Virus record (IMG/VR): IMGVR_UViG_3300031566_000071
Span: 1-48,123 of that record
Source of the DNA: a virus
Strand: one strand, 5' to 3'
Length of the DNA: 48,123 bases
The translations under genes and the position numbers were made by a program. The notes beneath the pieces were generated by a model. The model was not told the origin of the DNA, ran no database searches, and saw only the letters and a program-made list of their open reading frames with translations. This document shows positions 12,892 to 19,735 of the stretch, piece by piece (the stretch's first letter is position 1; every line of letters begins with the position of its first letter).

Positions 12892-14030
12892 TTAAAAATC
12901 AAGAACAATTTATAAATAAGGTTATTTGCGGTGATGCCCTCACGGTGCTCAAAACTATGCCTGATTGTTTTGTGCAGTGTGTGGTTACATCACCGCCTTA
13001 ACTTTACTGGGGACTGAGAGATTATGGGACGGCTAAGTGGGAAGGCGGCGATAAGGATTGTGACCATAAACCACCCGACGATGCAGGAAAGACCGATAAA
13101 CCAACGGCAGGACAAAGGGAACACGCCGGAAGATTTTCGGGGAAATATTGTTATAAGTGCGGCGCACTCCGCATTGACGACCAGCTCGGCCTTGAGTCCA
13201 CGCCGGATTGTGGGCTTCGTGAAAAGGGGTGTGGTGAATGTTATGTCTGTCGCATGGTTGAGGTCTTCGCCGAGGTCAAGCGGATACTCAGACCAGACGG
13301 CGTCATGTTTTTGAATCTTGGAGATTCTTATGCGCAATCACAATATGGCTCAGGTGGGGGCTGGGCAAAAAACGGGAACAAATATCCAAACGCTCCTGCC
13401 CAAGACAGGTCGTTATTCAAAGACCCCGGATATAAGCACGGCCTCAAGCCCAAAGACCTCGTTGGCATACCCTGGCGGGTCGCCTTTGCGCTCCAGGCTG
13501 ACGGCTGGTATCTGCGACAGGATATAATCTGGCACAAACCCAACCCGATGCCAGAATCCGTTACCGACCGATGCACGAAAGCGCATGAGTATATGTTCCT
13601 GCTATCCAAAAACCAAAAGTATTACTATGACGCGGAGGCGATAAAGGAGCCGGGGGCAGATACAGAATATACAAGAGAACGATATAAATATAAACCATCA
13701 TCACGTTCTGGTGATAGGGCTAACCCCGGCGTTGATGACGGAGTTGATAGATTTTCTAAACACTTCGGTCACGGCAAGCGCAACCGCCGCTCTGTCTGGA
13801 CTATACCGACCTGTCCCTTTAAGTCAAGTCATTTTGCCACGTTTCCGCCCGACCTGGTGAATCCCTGCATCTTGGCTGGCAGTAAACCCGGCGACATCGT
13901 TTTAGACCCGTTTGGCGGTTCTGGGACGGTTGCTATGAGGGCAAAGGCGCTCAGTCGCAAATATATCCATATAGACCTCGGCTATGAGTCGTTAGCGCAA
14001 GAACGATTAGCGCAGGAAGAGCTGTTTTGA
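12888..14030 (+). pseudogene. DNA N4/N6-methyltransferase with an in-frame TAA in motif IV
   Basis: ATG 12888 opens MIKNQEQFINKVICGDAL, the usual start of a beta-class DNA methyltransferase, and runs to VTSPP, the first residues of catalytic motif IV (S-P-P-Y). Codon 38 is then TAA (12999-13001), followed by CTT TAC TGG and the expected WGLRDYG. The same frame stays open for 342 more codons with LRPDGVMFLNLGD, QDIIWHKPNPMPESV, a Cys-rich segment and DPFGGSGT (SAM-binding motif I). Removing six bases would restore SPPYWGLRDYG. Either a 6-bp insertion has inactivated the gene or the stop is read through. A downstream fragment (start near 13254) would lack motif IV. Confidence 0.8.
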
Positions 14031-14062
14031 AAGTAGTTATATACTTTGACGAACTGTGAGAC

Positions 14063-14100
14063 AATGAAGGAAATAACTATTAATGAGGGAAATAACCATT
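14063..14100 (+). repeat. 19-bp tandem repeat of a ribosome-binding site and start
   Basis: AATGAAGGAAATAACTATT (14063-14081) and AATGAGGGAAATAACCATT (14082-14100) differ at two bases. The first copy carries its own ATG (14064), which starts a 21-residue frame overlapping the next gene. Either a duplicated initiation region or a paired protein-binding site ahead of the replication genes. Confidence 0.7.
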
Positions 14101-14101
14101 T

Positions 14102-14452
14102 ATGGCTAAAAACGCAACACAATTTGTGAAAGTTTGGACAGACATTCGAAACAAGGGATGGTGGCAAGAAAACTCTGGGATTTTTCGCGGAATTTTCCTG
14201 CAGTTGCTAATAATTGCAAAGGATAATGGGGACAGCGGAGAGATTTTTCACCGAAATTTCTCTCACTTAGCTCAAGAATTGGGTGTAGATAAGAATACTG
14301 CGAAGAGAAATCTGCGAAAACTCCACGATATTTCTCAGATAATCCTAACAGAAAAAAAAGGGTTTATAAAAATTGAAATCCCAGAATATCAACAATTTCA
14401 GGAATTGAAAGCCCATAAAAGCAAAAAGGGGGAACCACAATTTGCAAAATAA
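14102..14452 (+). CDS. Replication-initiator-like protein (helix-turn-helix)
   Basis: 116 residues from ATG 14102 (GAGGGAAATAACC upstream). It starts AKNATQFVKVWTDIRNKGWW, a form I associate with phage replisome-organiser N-terminal domains, and contains a helix-turn-helix-like stretch HLAQELGVDKNTAKRNLRKL followed by a wing (IILTEKKGFIKIEI). Such proteins bind the origin and load the helicase. The candidate origin repeats (14498-14650) and the DnaB gene follow directly, which supports the role. It lacks the C-terminal helicase-interacting domain of longer family members. Confidence 0.6.
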   Translation: MAKNATQFVKVWTDIRNKGWWQENSGIFRGIFLQLLIIAKDNGDSGEIFHRNFSHLAQELGVDKNTAKRNLRKLHDISQIILTEKKGFIKIEIPEYQQFQELKAHKSKKGEPQFAK

Positions 14453-14741
14453 AAGCAATTTATTTCCGAGAAAAGCCAGCGATTTTTCTCTTTATTTCGG
14501 TGAAAAGTCAGCGGAAAATCTCCTCGCGAGTCCCAAAATTTCTGAAAAAGTGTTCACGCTCGGTGAAAAGTCAGCGGAAAATCTCCTTGCGAGTCCCAAA
14601 ATTTCTGAAAAATGGATTTACAAAGTGAAAAGTCAGCGGTTTTTCACCGATAAATTTACTCCCCATTCTCGAACAACAACAACTATAATAAGTTACAAGC
14701 AGTGTTTTTGTGGAGGCGCACTAAAAACGTCCCTACAATAG
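14442..14741 (+). CDS. Possible repeat-containing ORF over the origin-like repeats
   Basis: A frame of 99 residues from TTG 14442 includes two copies of GEKSAENLLASPKISEK, because the 63-bp DNA repeat is a multiple of three. It overlaps the initiator gene by 11 bp. There is no recognisable domain and no good ribosome-binding site. I think the repeats are primarily DNA elements and the frame may be incidental. Confidence 0.3.
   Translation: MQNKSNLFPRKASDFSLYFGEKSAENLLASPKISEKVFTLGEKSAENLLASPKISEKWIYKVKSQRFFTDKFTPHSRTTTTIISYKQCFCGGALKTSLQ
14498..14650 (+). repeat. 63-bp direct repeats, candidate replication origin
   Basis: Two nearly identical 63-bp units start at 14498 and 14561 (CGGTGAAAAGTCAGCGG and onward). 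A third, partial copy GTGAAAAGTCAGCGG lies at about 14625, where it runs into TTTTTCACCG, the inverted form. A related TTTTCACCGAAA lies inside the initiator gene near 14246. The array is followed by an A/G-rich stretch (GAATAGAAGA repeats, 14741-14777) and a T6A8 tract. Iteron-like repeats plus an AT-rich zone between an initiator and a helicase gene are the usual form of an origin. Confidence 0.55.
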
Positions 14742-14809
14742 AAGAGAATAGAATAGAAGAGAATAGAAGAGAACAAAATGTTTTTTAAAAAAAACAAAAA
14801 GGAAAATTA

Positions 14810-16216
14810 GTGGTTACGGAATTAACTCAAAACGAAGAAGTCCGAGAAGTCGAAATTGCCCTACTTGGAACCATCCTGTCAAAACCGGACGCACTTGACG
14901 AAGTAATACCAGACATAAAAAGTCCCGATTATTTTCAGGATAAACGTCACAGGTTGATATATCGAGCCATACTCGACCTCTATGGCGACGGGGTTGCGGT
15001 TGATTTGATAATAGTTGGCGACCAGCTCTACCGAAGCGGCATCTTAGCTGAGGCGGGTGGGAAGTCTTACCTGGTTGAGATAATGGAACTGGCCAAGTTT
15101 GGACATAGAGAAATTGGTTCTTACTGTAATATCATAAACAACAACTATCGGGTTAATCGCGTCAAGGGCGGGTTGGTTGAGGTTTCGCGGGAGGCCAATA
15201 AGCCGGGGGCAGAGTATGGACACCTTAAAAATATTATTGAGGCAAGACTATTAGAGTTTGAATCGGGCACCAAGAAGCCGATTAGACTTTCCGATATGGC
15301 TGTTGACGTTGGTAATAAAATAGTAACTCCCCTGGGCGACACGAAGCCCTTTATCGAAACCAGGGTAGCAGATTTGAATCGTCTTATTGGGGGTTTTAGT
15401 AAGGGCGAAGTTGTTTATGTCGCTGCTCCCCCGTCAATGGGGAAGACTTCGTTTGCTCTCGATACTTGTTTTTTCAATTCAGATATGGGACGGGTATCTC
15501 TATTCTTTTCAATAGACCAAACCCTTATGAATATCTTTGAACGCAAAATAACGAACAAAACCGGTATTCCTAAAAATAAATTAAGAAATAAGGATTTCAC
15601 AAGAGAGGAGGAAGACAATATATGTCAGGTTTGTGCGGAGATTGCGCGGGGGGACAATGTTTTTGTCTTAGACGAGGGAGACATAACGGTTATGGATATT
15701 CGCTCAATAGCCAGAACTCAGAAGCGTAAGTATGGTCTCGACATTATCGTTGTTGACTATATTCAGCAAATAAGGCCACATCGACGGTTTGAGAATCGAA
15801 ATCTTGAAATAACAGAAATATCAAGGGTATTGAAGGTAATAGCTAAAGAACTTGACGTTGTGATGATAGGTATAAGTCAATTAAGTCGGGGGTACGAGAA
15901 TCTTAAATTTAATGTTGATGATGATTATTGGGAGATGCCCCAGTTGACCATGTTAAGGGATTCCGGCAGTCTTGAACAGGACGGTAATCTTATAATATTC
16001 CCGTGGGTGCCTTATGAAGTATTGCGGAAAAAGTATGGTGAGGGGACAACGGCTTTCATACGGATATTACAGCAACACCCCAAATATGAGAAGAAGGCAT
16101 TTTTGAATGTAGCTAAAAATAAGGATGGCGATACCGGGGTTGTTCGGTGTTGCCGAGATAAAGTTAAAATGATGTTTTACACGGAGGATGAAGAACATTC
16201 AGAATTTGATAAATAA
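14810..16216 (+). CDS. dnaB: DnaB-type replicative helicase
   Basis: 468 residues, near the usual length. The N-terminal helical domain (REVEIALLGTILSKPDAL, DKRHRLIYRAI) spans about 10-130. The RecA-like ATPase has Walker A APPSMGKT (206-213), Walker B DIIVVDYIQQI (311-321) and GISQLSRG (354-361). The segment normally FSLEM reads FSIDQ here. The enzyme unwinds DNA ahead of the fork using ATP as a hexamer. No DNA polymerase or primase gene is visible, so the host's are presumably used. Start GTG 14810; a short ORF at 14778 ending TAG overlaps it and contains T6A8C, on which a -1 slip at A-AAA-AAC would fuse ten residues onto the helicase. Confidence 0.9.
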   Translation: MVTELTQNEEVREVEIALLGTILSKPDALDEVIPDIKSPDYFQDKRHRLIYRAILDLYGDGVAVDLIIVGDQLYRSGILAEAGGKSYLVEIMELAKFGHREIGSYCNIINNNYRVNRVKGGLVEVSREANKPGAEYGHLKNIIEARLLEFESGTKKPIRLSDMAVDVGNKIVTPLGDTKPFIETRVADLNRLIGGFSKGEVVYVAAPPSMGKTSFALDTCFFNSDMGRVSLFFSIDQTLMNIFERKITNKTGIPKNKLRNKDFTREEEDNICQVCAEIARGDNVFVLDEGDITVMDIRSIARTQKRKYGLDIIVVDYIQQIRPHRRFENRNLEITEISRVLKVIAKELDVVMIGISQLSRGYENLKFNVDDDYWEMPQLTMLRDSGSLEQDGNLIIFPWVPYEVLRKKYGEGTTAFIRILQQHPKYEKKAFLNVAKNKDGDTGVVRCCRDKVKMMFYTEDEEHSEFDK

Positions 16217-16239
16217 CCAACGAACCGAGGAGGCGCGAG

Positions 16240-16578
16240 ATGGATTGTAATTTTTGGTTTTATGTGTTGTTAGTCCTTATAGTTATAATACTTATCCGAG
16301 TGTTTATAATCAAAAAGGAGACTAAAACGATAAGGATTGACCCTTTGGATGATTTAGAGCAACTAAGGCGGTGCGAAATATGCGGTAAAACGGGGAAGAA
16401 AGAACAAATGGCAAGGGTTCAGCTGGTTGGGTTTAGCGGTGAGGGTAAAATGATGTATGACCCGGATTCCATTAATGGCCGAGTGCCTAAGATGGTTTAT
16501 ATCCACGACTTCTGTCGTTCCCACAAAAAGAATTATGATCGTCGGCGTGGACACGATAGGCGCAGAGAGGAGGCGTGA
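16240..16578 (+). CDS. Membrane-anchored zinc-binding protein
   Basis: 112 residues. One N-terminal membrane span (WFYVLLVLIVIILIRVFII), then CEICGKTGKKE, HDFCRSHKKN and a very basic end (YDRRRGHDRRREEA). The Cys/His pairs could form a zinc site. The cytoplasmic part may bind nucleic acid near the membrane. No family recognised. Ribosome-binding site GAGGAGG. Confidence 0.6.
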   Translation: MDCNFWFYVLLVLIVIILIRVFIIKKETKTIRIDPLDDLEQLRRCEICGKTGKKEQMARVQLVGFSGEGKMMYDPDSINGRVPKMVYIHDFCRSHKKNYDRRRGHDRRREEA

Positions 16579-16579
16579 A

Positions 16580-17149
16580 ATGGTGTATATAGGAATTGAC
16601 CCGTCAGTAACCAATACTGGAATTGTCCTGCTTAACGGCGGAAACCCATATTGTTATAAAATCGAATGGGTTGACAAGAAAGGTGGCTATTATGCAACTC
16701 GCTCAAGGGATGGACGGATACAGGCCGAGAATTGGCATATACATGCACCCAAAGAAAAATCGGAGCTTGGTCGAATAGGTGGACTATATTGGACTTCCAA
16801 AAAAATATTGGATAGTTTTCAGATAGACTTTGGAACTCCAATTAGAATCGGAATTGAGCGCCCGATGGGGAACAACATAAGTTCTGCTGCCCTGATGGGT
16901 ATGGCTTACGCATCGATAATGCTCGGGATATATTACAGAAAAACCTCCGATTTTGTTACAACCGACATTGAAATAACGGCTTACACTCCCACAGAACTCA
17001 AGAAGTTTATAACTGGCAAGGGAAATGCTAAAAAGCAAATAATTATCCAGCAAGTATATAAGAAATATGGAATTGAGTTCGAGGACGACAACCTGGCGGA
17101 TGCCTTTGTGCTGGCCAAGATGGCGGAGGCTCACCATGCTGGTAATTGA
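16580..17149 (+). CDS. ruvC: RuvC-like Holliday-junction resolvase
   Basis: 189 residues from ATG 16580, near normal RuvC length. RNase H-fold motifs: GIDPSVTNTGIVL (D7), IGIERPMGNN (E93), and FEDDNLADAFVLA (D170/D174), the four acidic metal ligands of RuvC. GKGNAKKQ precedes the last motif, as is common. It would cut branched DNA formed in replication or recombination before packaging. An upstream extension to 16457 overlaps the previous gene and lacks support. Confidence 0.85.
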   Translation: MVYIGIDPSVTNTGIVLLNGGNPYCYKIEWVDKKGGYYATRSRDGRIQAENWHIHAPKEKSELGRIGGLYWTSKKILDSFQIDFGTPIRIGIERPMGNNISSAALMGMAYASIMLGIYYRKTSDFVTTDIEITAYTPTELKKFITGKGNAKKQIIIQQVYKKYGIEFEDDNLADAFVLAKMAEAHHAGN

Positions 17150-17465
17150 CGGAACAGAACGGGAGGGACGGCACTTAGTTGTCCTCGACGGCGAACCGAT
17201 TTATCTAACTCATGCTGCGTTCATGTGTTTACTGCGCTTGGCGGTGGGGGGGGGCTGGGTGCCGACGAATGAGATTGAACTGAACGGAAACGCCAGGAGA
17301 TATATATATTATCTTAGAAAAGAATCCGGGAATAAGATTCAAATTGAAAATAGGAGACGAGGGTATTATCGGCTTAAGCATAGGGTTAAGTTGAATTTCT
17401 TGGCTTTATTCAAACTCGAAGATTACGAGATTAAACAATTATGTACAAAAAAGCCCGGCGGTTAA
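17136..17465 (+). CDS. Winged-helix transcription-regulator-like protein
   Basis: 109 residues from ATG 17136 (GGCGGAGG upstream). IYLTHAAFMCLLRLAVGGGW, then NEIELNGNARRYIYYLRKE, IQIENRRRGYYRLK: this is the layout of the OmpR-type C-terminal winged helix (turn, recognition helix, Arg-rich wing). No receiver domain. It lies at the end of the replication row, just before a bidirectional terminator. Could control the switch to late genes, but target sites are unknown. Confidence 0.55.
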   Translation: MLVIDGTEREGRHLVVLDGEPIYLTHAAFMCLLRLAVGGGWVPTNEIELNGNARRYIYYLRKESGNKIQIENRRRGYYRLKHRVKLNFLALFKLEDYEIKQLCTKKPGG

Positions 17466-17476
17466 ACCGGGCTTTT
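17449..17476. terminator. Bidirectional terminator between convergent operons
   Basis: AAAAGCCCGG (17449-17458) and CCGGGCTTTT (17467-17476) form a 10-bp stem with an 8-nt loop, and an A-run on one side and T-run on the other serve both strands. It covers the last codons of the + gene at 17465 and lies 16 bp beyond the stop of the minus gene at 17492. Confidence 0.9.
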
Positions 17477-17491
17477 CTTGTGGGGGGAAAA

Positions 17492-17803
17492 TTAGTCCCC
17501 GTCGATTTCGGCCAGCAGGGCCTTTATGGCGTGGTGGATTGCGGGCCCCGTTACAATATCGCTTTCCGAGGTTATTACGCAGACCTCGCCTATGACTTTG
17601 ATAATCTCGTATATCTCCGGCGCCTTCGCTATCAGTCGAGCGTTGGCGAGGACTTCGGGGTTGTTGTTAAGCCCGGTACAAGTTATTGTATGATTCATTG
17701 GTGCTGATTTAGCCCGGACACAAACGGGTCGGGCCGCCTCTTTATGGCTTGGGGACATTAAGGTTATTTCCCACGGCCCCGGCGTAAATTTAGACTTATT
17801 CAT
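17492..17803 (-). CDS. TPGPW-family phage protein, copy 1
   Basis: 103 residues, start at 17803 with AAGAGGAGG upstream. KFTPGPWEI at the start and NPEVLANARLIAKAPEIYEI later match a widespread phage family of unknown function (TPGPW ... ANA-LIA-APE). It is a paralogue of the gene at 18086-18502. The 40 bases upstream of its start copy the end of the ribbon-helix-helix gene, so the duplication included that part. Confidence 0.7.
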   Translation of the reverse strand: MNKSKFTPGPWEITLMSPSHKEAARPVCVRAKSAPMNHTITCTGLNNNPEVLANARLIAKAPEIYEIIKVIGEVCVITSESDIVTGPAIHHAIKALLAEIDGD

Positions 17804-17879
17804 TTTTCCTCCTCTTGGTTTTGTCGGTTATTATTGACAGCCCAGGGCTTCGGCCTTGGTTACGCAACTGGGGGCTATC

Positions 17880-18089
17880 TTACTCAACCAACCGGATATT
17901 ATCCCACAGGACATATCCACTAACATAATGTTTGTATGGTTTACGTATTGATATTCTTAGTGCTTTGTGGTTGCGCCCTATCATCAAATATTCAAGGGGA
18001 ATCCCCGAATCTTTGGAATATTTTTTGAGTATTTGTTCTCGGTTGCGACGTTTAGGCTGTTTTAGTTGTGATAATTTATAATTACTCAT
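17880..18089 (-). CDS. Small basic protein, possible DNA-binding
   Basis: 69 residues, start at 18089, overlapping the next gene upstream by 4 bp. Very basic N-terminus (LKQPKRRNREQILKKYSK), then SGIPLEYLMIGRNHKALRIS. It might be a small DNA-binding protein. No family recognised. 76 bp to the next gene hold a remnant copy of the ribbon-helix-helix 3' end. Confidence 0.5.
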   Translation of the reverse strand: MSNYKLSQLKQPKRRNREQILKKYSKDSGIPLEYLMIGRNHKALRISIRKPYKHYVSGYVLWDNIRLVE

Positions 18090-18502
18090 CCCTCCTCTCC
18101 TTTCTCCCCGTCGATTTCGTGGAGCAGGGCGCGGATGGACTTCAACCGTTTTTCAAGGTTTGGGAGGAGGTTGTTACATTGTTCGTAGGGATAATCGTCG
18201 CCATCAGGGAGACCTGGTATTATTTCCAATCCGAGGTCTATTTTAATAATATTGACAACAACAAGGATGTCCCTTGCCGCATCAATTAACTCTTGGTATT
18301 GTGTCGGCGCCGACGCTATCAGCCGAGCGTTGGCGAGGTTGCTGGGTATGTCGGCGAAGCCGCAAACCACTATGCCGTGTTGAATAGTTTTAATAGTTTG
18401 GTTGGCCGGTATTATCCAGCATTGGATTCTTTGCTTTAGCTTCGTACCGATTGGAACCATTTCAACTTTCCACGGCCCCGGCGTAAATTTAGTCTTATTC
18501 AT
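18086..18502 (-). CDS. TPGPW-family phage protein, copy 2
   Basis: 138 residues, start at 18502 with GAGGAGGAAAA. KFTPGPWKV, then SNLANARLIASAPTQYQELI, paralogous to 17492-17803; it has an extra ~25-residue insert (LGLEIIPGLPDGDDYPYE). The DNA of this insert (18208-18229) is identical over 22 bases to coding DNA at 46205-46226 but read on the other strand. Function unknown. Confidence 0.7.
   Translation of the reverse strand: MNKTKFTPGPWKVEMVPIGTKLKQRIQCWIIPANQTIKTIQHGIVVCGFADIPSNLANARLIASAPTQYQELIDAARDILVVVNIIKIDLGLEIIPGLPDGDDYPYEQCNNLLPNLEKRLKSIRALLHEIDGEKGEEG
18208..18229. repeat. 22-bp exact match to late-gene DNA at 46205-46226
   Basis: The 22 bases beginning GGAGACCTGG and ending TTTCCAA are the same on the + strand at both places. 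Here they lie antisense to a minus-strand gene, there they code for ETWYYFQ in a plus-strand gene. Transcripts of the two genes would therefore be complementary over this stretch. Confidence 0.8.
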
Positions 18503-18669
18503 TTTTCCTCCTCCTGGTTTTGTTGGTTATCATTGACAGCCTTAATTAAAAGCCGTCTGACGTGAGCTGATAGCGTCAAGTTCTCCTGGTCAGCCCATTC
18601 GGCTAACGTAGCCTTGAGGCCGTCCGGGAGCTTGACGGTCAGCGGTTTGTTGGGGTTTGTACGGGTCAT
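18499..18669 (-). CDS. Ribbon-helix-helix repressor-like protein
   Basis: 56 residues, start at 18669, stop 18499-18501, ATGA overlap with the next gene. PLTVKLPDGLKATLAEWADQ then LTLSAHVRRLLIKAV is the beta-helix-helix layout of Arc/CopG proteins: the LTVKLP strand would enter the DNA groove as a dimer. It is the only clear DNA-binding regulator of this operon, so it is the best candidate to bind the palindromes at 18941-18956 and 3821-3835. That link is inference. Confidence 0.7.
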   Translation of the reverse strand: MTRTNPNKPLTVKLPDGLKATLAEWADQENLTLSAHVRRLLIKAVNDNQQNQEEEK

Positions 18670-18839
18670 TCCGCGCCTTCGTAAGTGTCAATTTGCTTGT
18701 CAGTGACTGGTTCCCAGCCCGTTTCGGCATCGGCGTTAAGGTTGCGCACGAGAATCCCGTTATTATCATAGAGGCAAACAGCCCAATTATTCTCACGGGC
18801 TAACTCCTCTAATTGTTTGGGGTTTAATTTTGTATTCAT
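18666..18839 (-). CDS. First gene of the leftward operon, unknown protein
   Basis: 57 residues, start at 18839 with AAGGAG 7 bases upstream; stop overlaps the repressor-like gene start. It reads MNTKLNPKQLEELARENNWA, then CLYDNNGILVRNLN and acidic residues. No known domain. As the promoter-proximal gene, its level would follow promoter B directly. Confidence 0.55.
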   Translation of the reverse strand: MNTKLNPKQLEELARENNWAVCLYDNNGILVRNLNADAETGWEPVTDKQIDTYEGAE

Positions 18840-18880
18840 TTTCTACTCCTTGTTTTAGGTTTGTTGGTCTTTGTAATACT

Positions 18881-18956
18881 AATATCGACAATTAAATTAC
18901 AAAAGTCAAGTCTTTTTATCAAAATAATCAAACTATTATTGGTTATAGGATATACC
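18881..18956 (-). promoter_or_regulatory. Leftward promoter with operator-like palindrome (copy B)
   Basis: On the minus strand TTGACT (18909-18904) is followed after 17 bp by GATATT (18886-18881). Upstream lie AAAAAGAC, CAATAATAGTTT and the near-palindrome GGTATATCCTATAACC (18956-18941). The whole block aligns with copy A at 3821-3873 with the same spacing. It would drive the five minus-strand genes. Confidence 0.65.
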
Positions 18957-18983
18957 TATGTTGCAACGAGTTATGCAGATTTG

Positions 18984-19018
18984 TGTCACAATCTTGCGGG
19001 AAATTGCAGATTGTGACA
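18984..19018. promoter_or_regulatory. Perfect 11-bp inverted repeat before the late operon
   Basis: TGTCACAATCT (18984-18994) and AGATTGTGACA (19008-19018) are exact reverse complements separated by 13 bp. The half-site recurs with one change as TGTCACATTCT at 45819-45829 in the palindrome ahead of the last late genes. Location between two divergent gene rows suggests an operator or activator site for late transcription. Confidence 0.65.
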
Positions 19019-19080
19019 TAAAAAGGGGGGTCTTTTGTTGTATATAGTAGGGGACATAATTTTTAGCTCAGAGGTTCAAC

Positions 19081-19299
19081 GTGGTTTCAAAGTTTGAACG
19101 GGAGCTGATGACGAGAGAGCAAATTGAAGAGATGGAAAAGTTTGACAAAGTGCAAAGGGTCGCTGATGTGATTTGGGAGCGGAAAACCGTAAATGTCGCT
19201 GACATAGACACGATAAGCCGTTCACCCCAGGCCAAATTAGCGGCTGTTAATTGCCATACAAAGCAGAGGTTCAAAAAGCGAGAGGGCGAAGGCGGCTAA
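19081..19299 (+). CDS. First late-row gene, small helical protein
   Basis: 72 residues from GTG 19081 (CAGAGG upstream). Charged helices (KFERELMTREQIEEMEKFDK), then VADIDTISRSPQAKLAAVNC and a basic end. Could be a small regulator or packaging accessory; no family recognised. ATG 19108 is an alternative start. 43 bp separate it from the small-terminase gene. Confidence 0.5.
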   Translation: MVSKFERELMTREQIEEMEKFDKVQRVADVIWERKTVNVADIDTISRSPQAKLAAVNCHTKQRFKKREGEGG

Positions 19300-19342
19300 C
19301 CGCCGCAGGCTCAATGAGATTATTGTAATAATTGGTAAGGTT

Positions 19343-19735
19343 ATGGCGAGACCACAAAAAGACTTAACGCAAAGCGAGATATTGGCTTGGGCTGATGGCT
19401 TGGCTGGAGTTCCGATGACAGAAACGGCGGGGCGGCTTGGTGTCTCTGAGCAGTCAATTCGCCGTTGGCGCGAGAAGGTCAAGAACTGGATAGCTCTGGA
19501 GTTCAACATCAACGAATATCGGATGCCTTTGTATTCATTATATCCGCTTATGGTCAACTCATTGATATATAACCTCAAGAAAAACGATGTCACAACGACA
19601 CTTAACTTGCTGAAGGGATTACAGATAACCATTGATAAGAGTATTCGGGAAGATACTGGTAATCTTAGCAATCTTAGCGATGATGAACTTAGAGACCGCC
19701 TACGGGAACGTATCGAGGTTAAGCGCACAGGATAA
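19343..19735 (+). CDS. terS: Small terminase subunit-like protein
   Basis: 130 residues from ATG 19343. Helix-turn-helix near the start (MTETAGRLGVSEQSIRRWRE, about 25-44), then long helices (LIYNLKKNDVTTTLNLLKGL) and an acidic/basic end. Position directly before the large terminase and the DNA-binding N-terminus followed by an oligomerisation helix fit TerS, which recognises the packaging site. Assignment rests on context and layout rather than clear family motifs. Confidence 0.65.
   Translation: MARPQKDLTQSEILAWADGLAGVPMTETAGRLGVSEQSIRRWREKVKNWIALEFNINEYRMPLYSLYPLMVNSLIYNLKKNDVTTTLNLLKGLQITIDKSIREDTGNLSNLSDDELRDRLRERIEVKRTG

Noticed and set aside
12888-14030. Stop-codon reassignment of TAA throughout the genome
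   Set aside because: Many genes end in TAA with the next start in a few bases, so TAA is a normal stop.
14778-14810. DnaB gene starting at ATG 14778 by programmed -1 slip on A-AAA-AAC
   Set aside because: GTG 14810 is a normal start and gives full-length helicase; the slip site may be chance in an A-rich tract.
18068-18289. Plus-strand ORF antisense to the leftward operon (contains ETWYYFQ)
   Set aside because: No ribosome-binding site and overlaps two well-supported minus genes; only the 22-bp match is notable.
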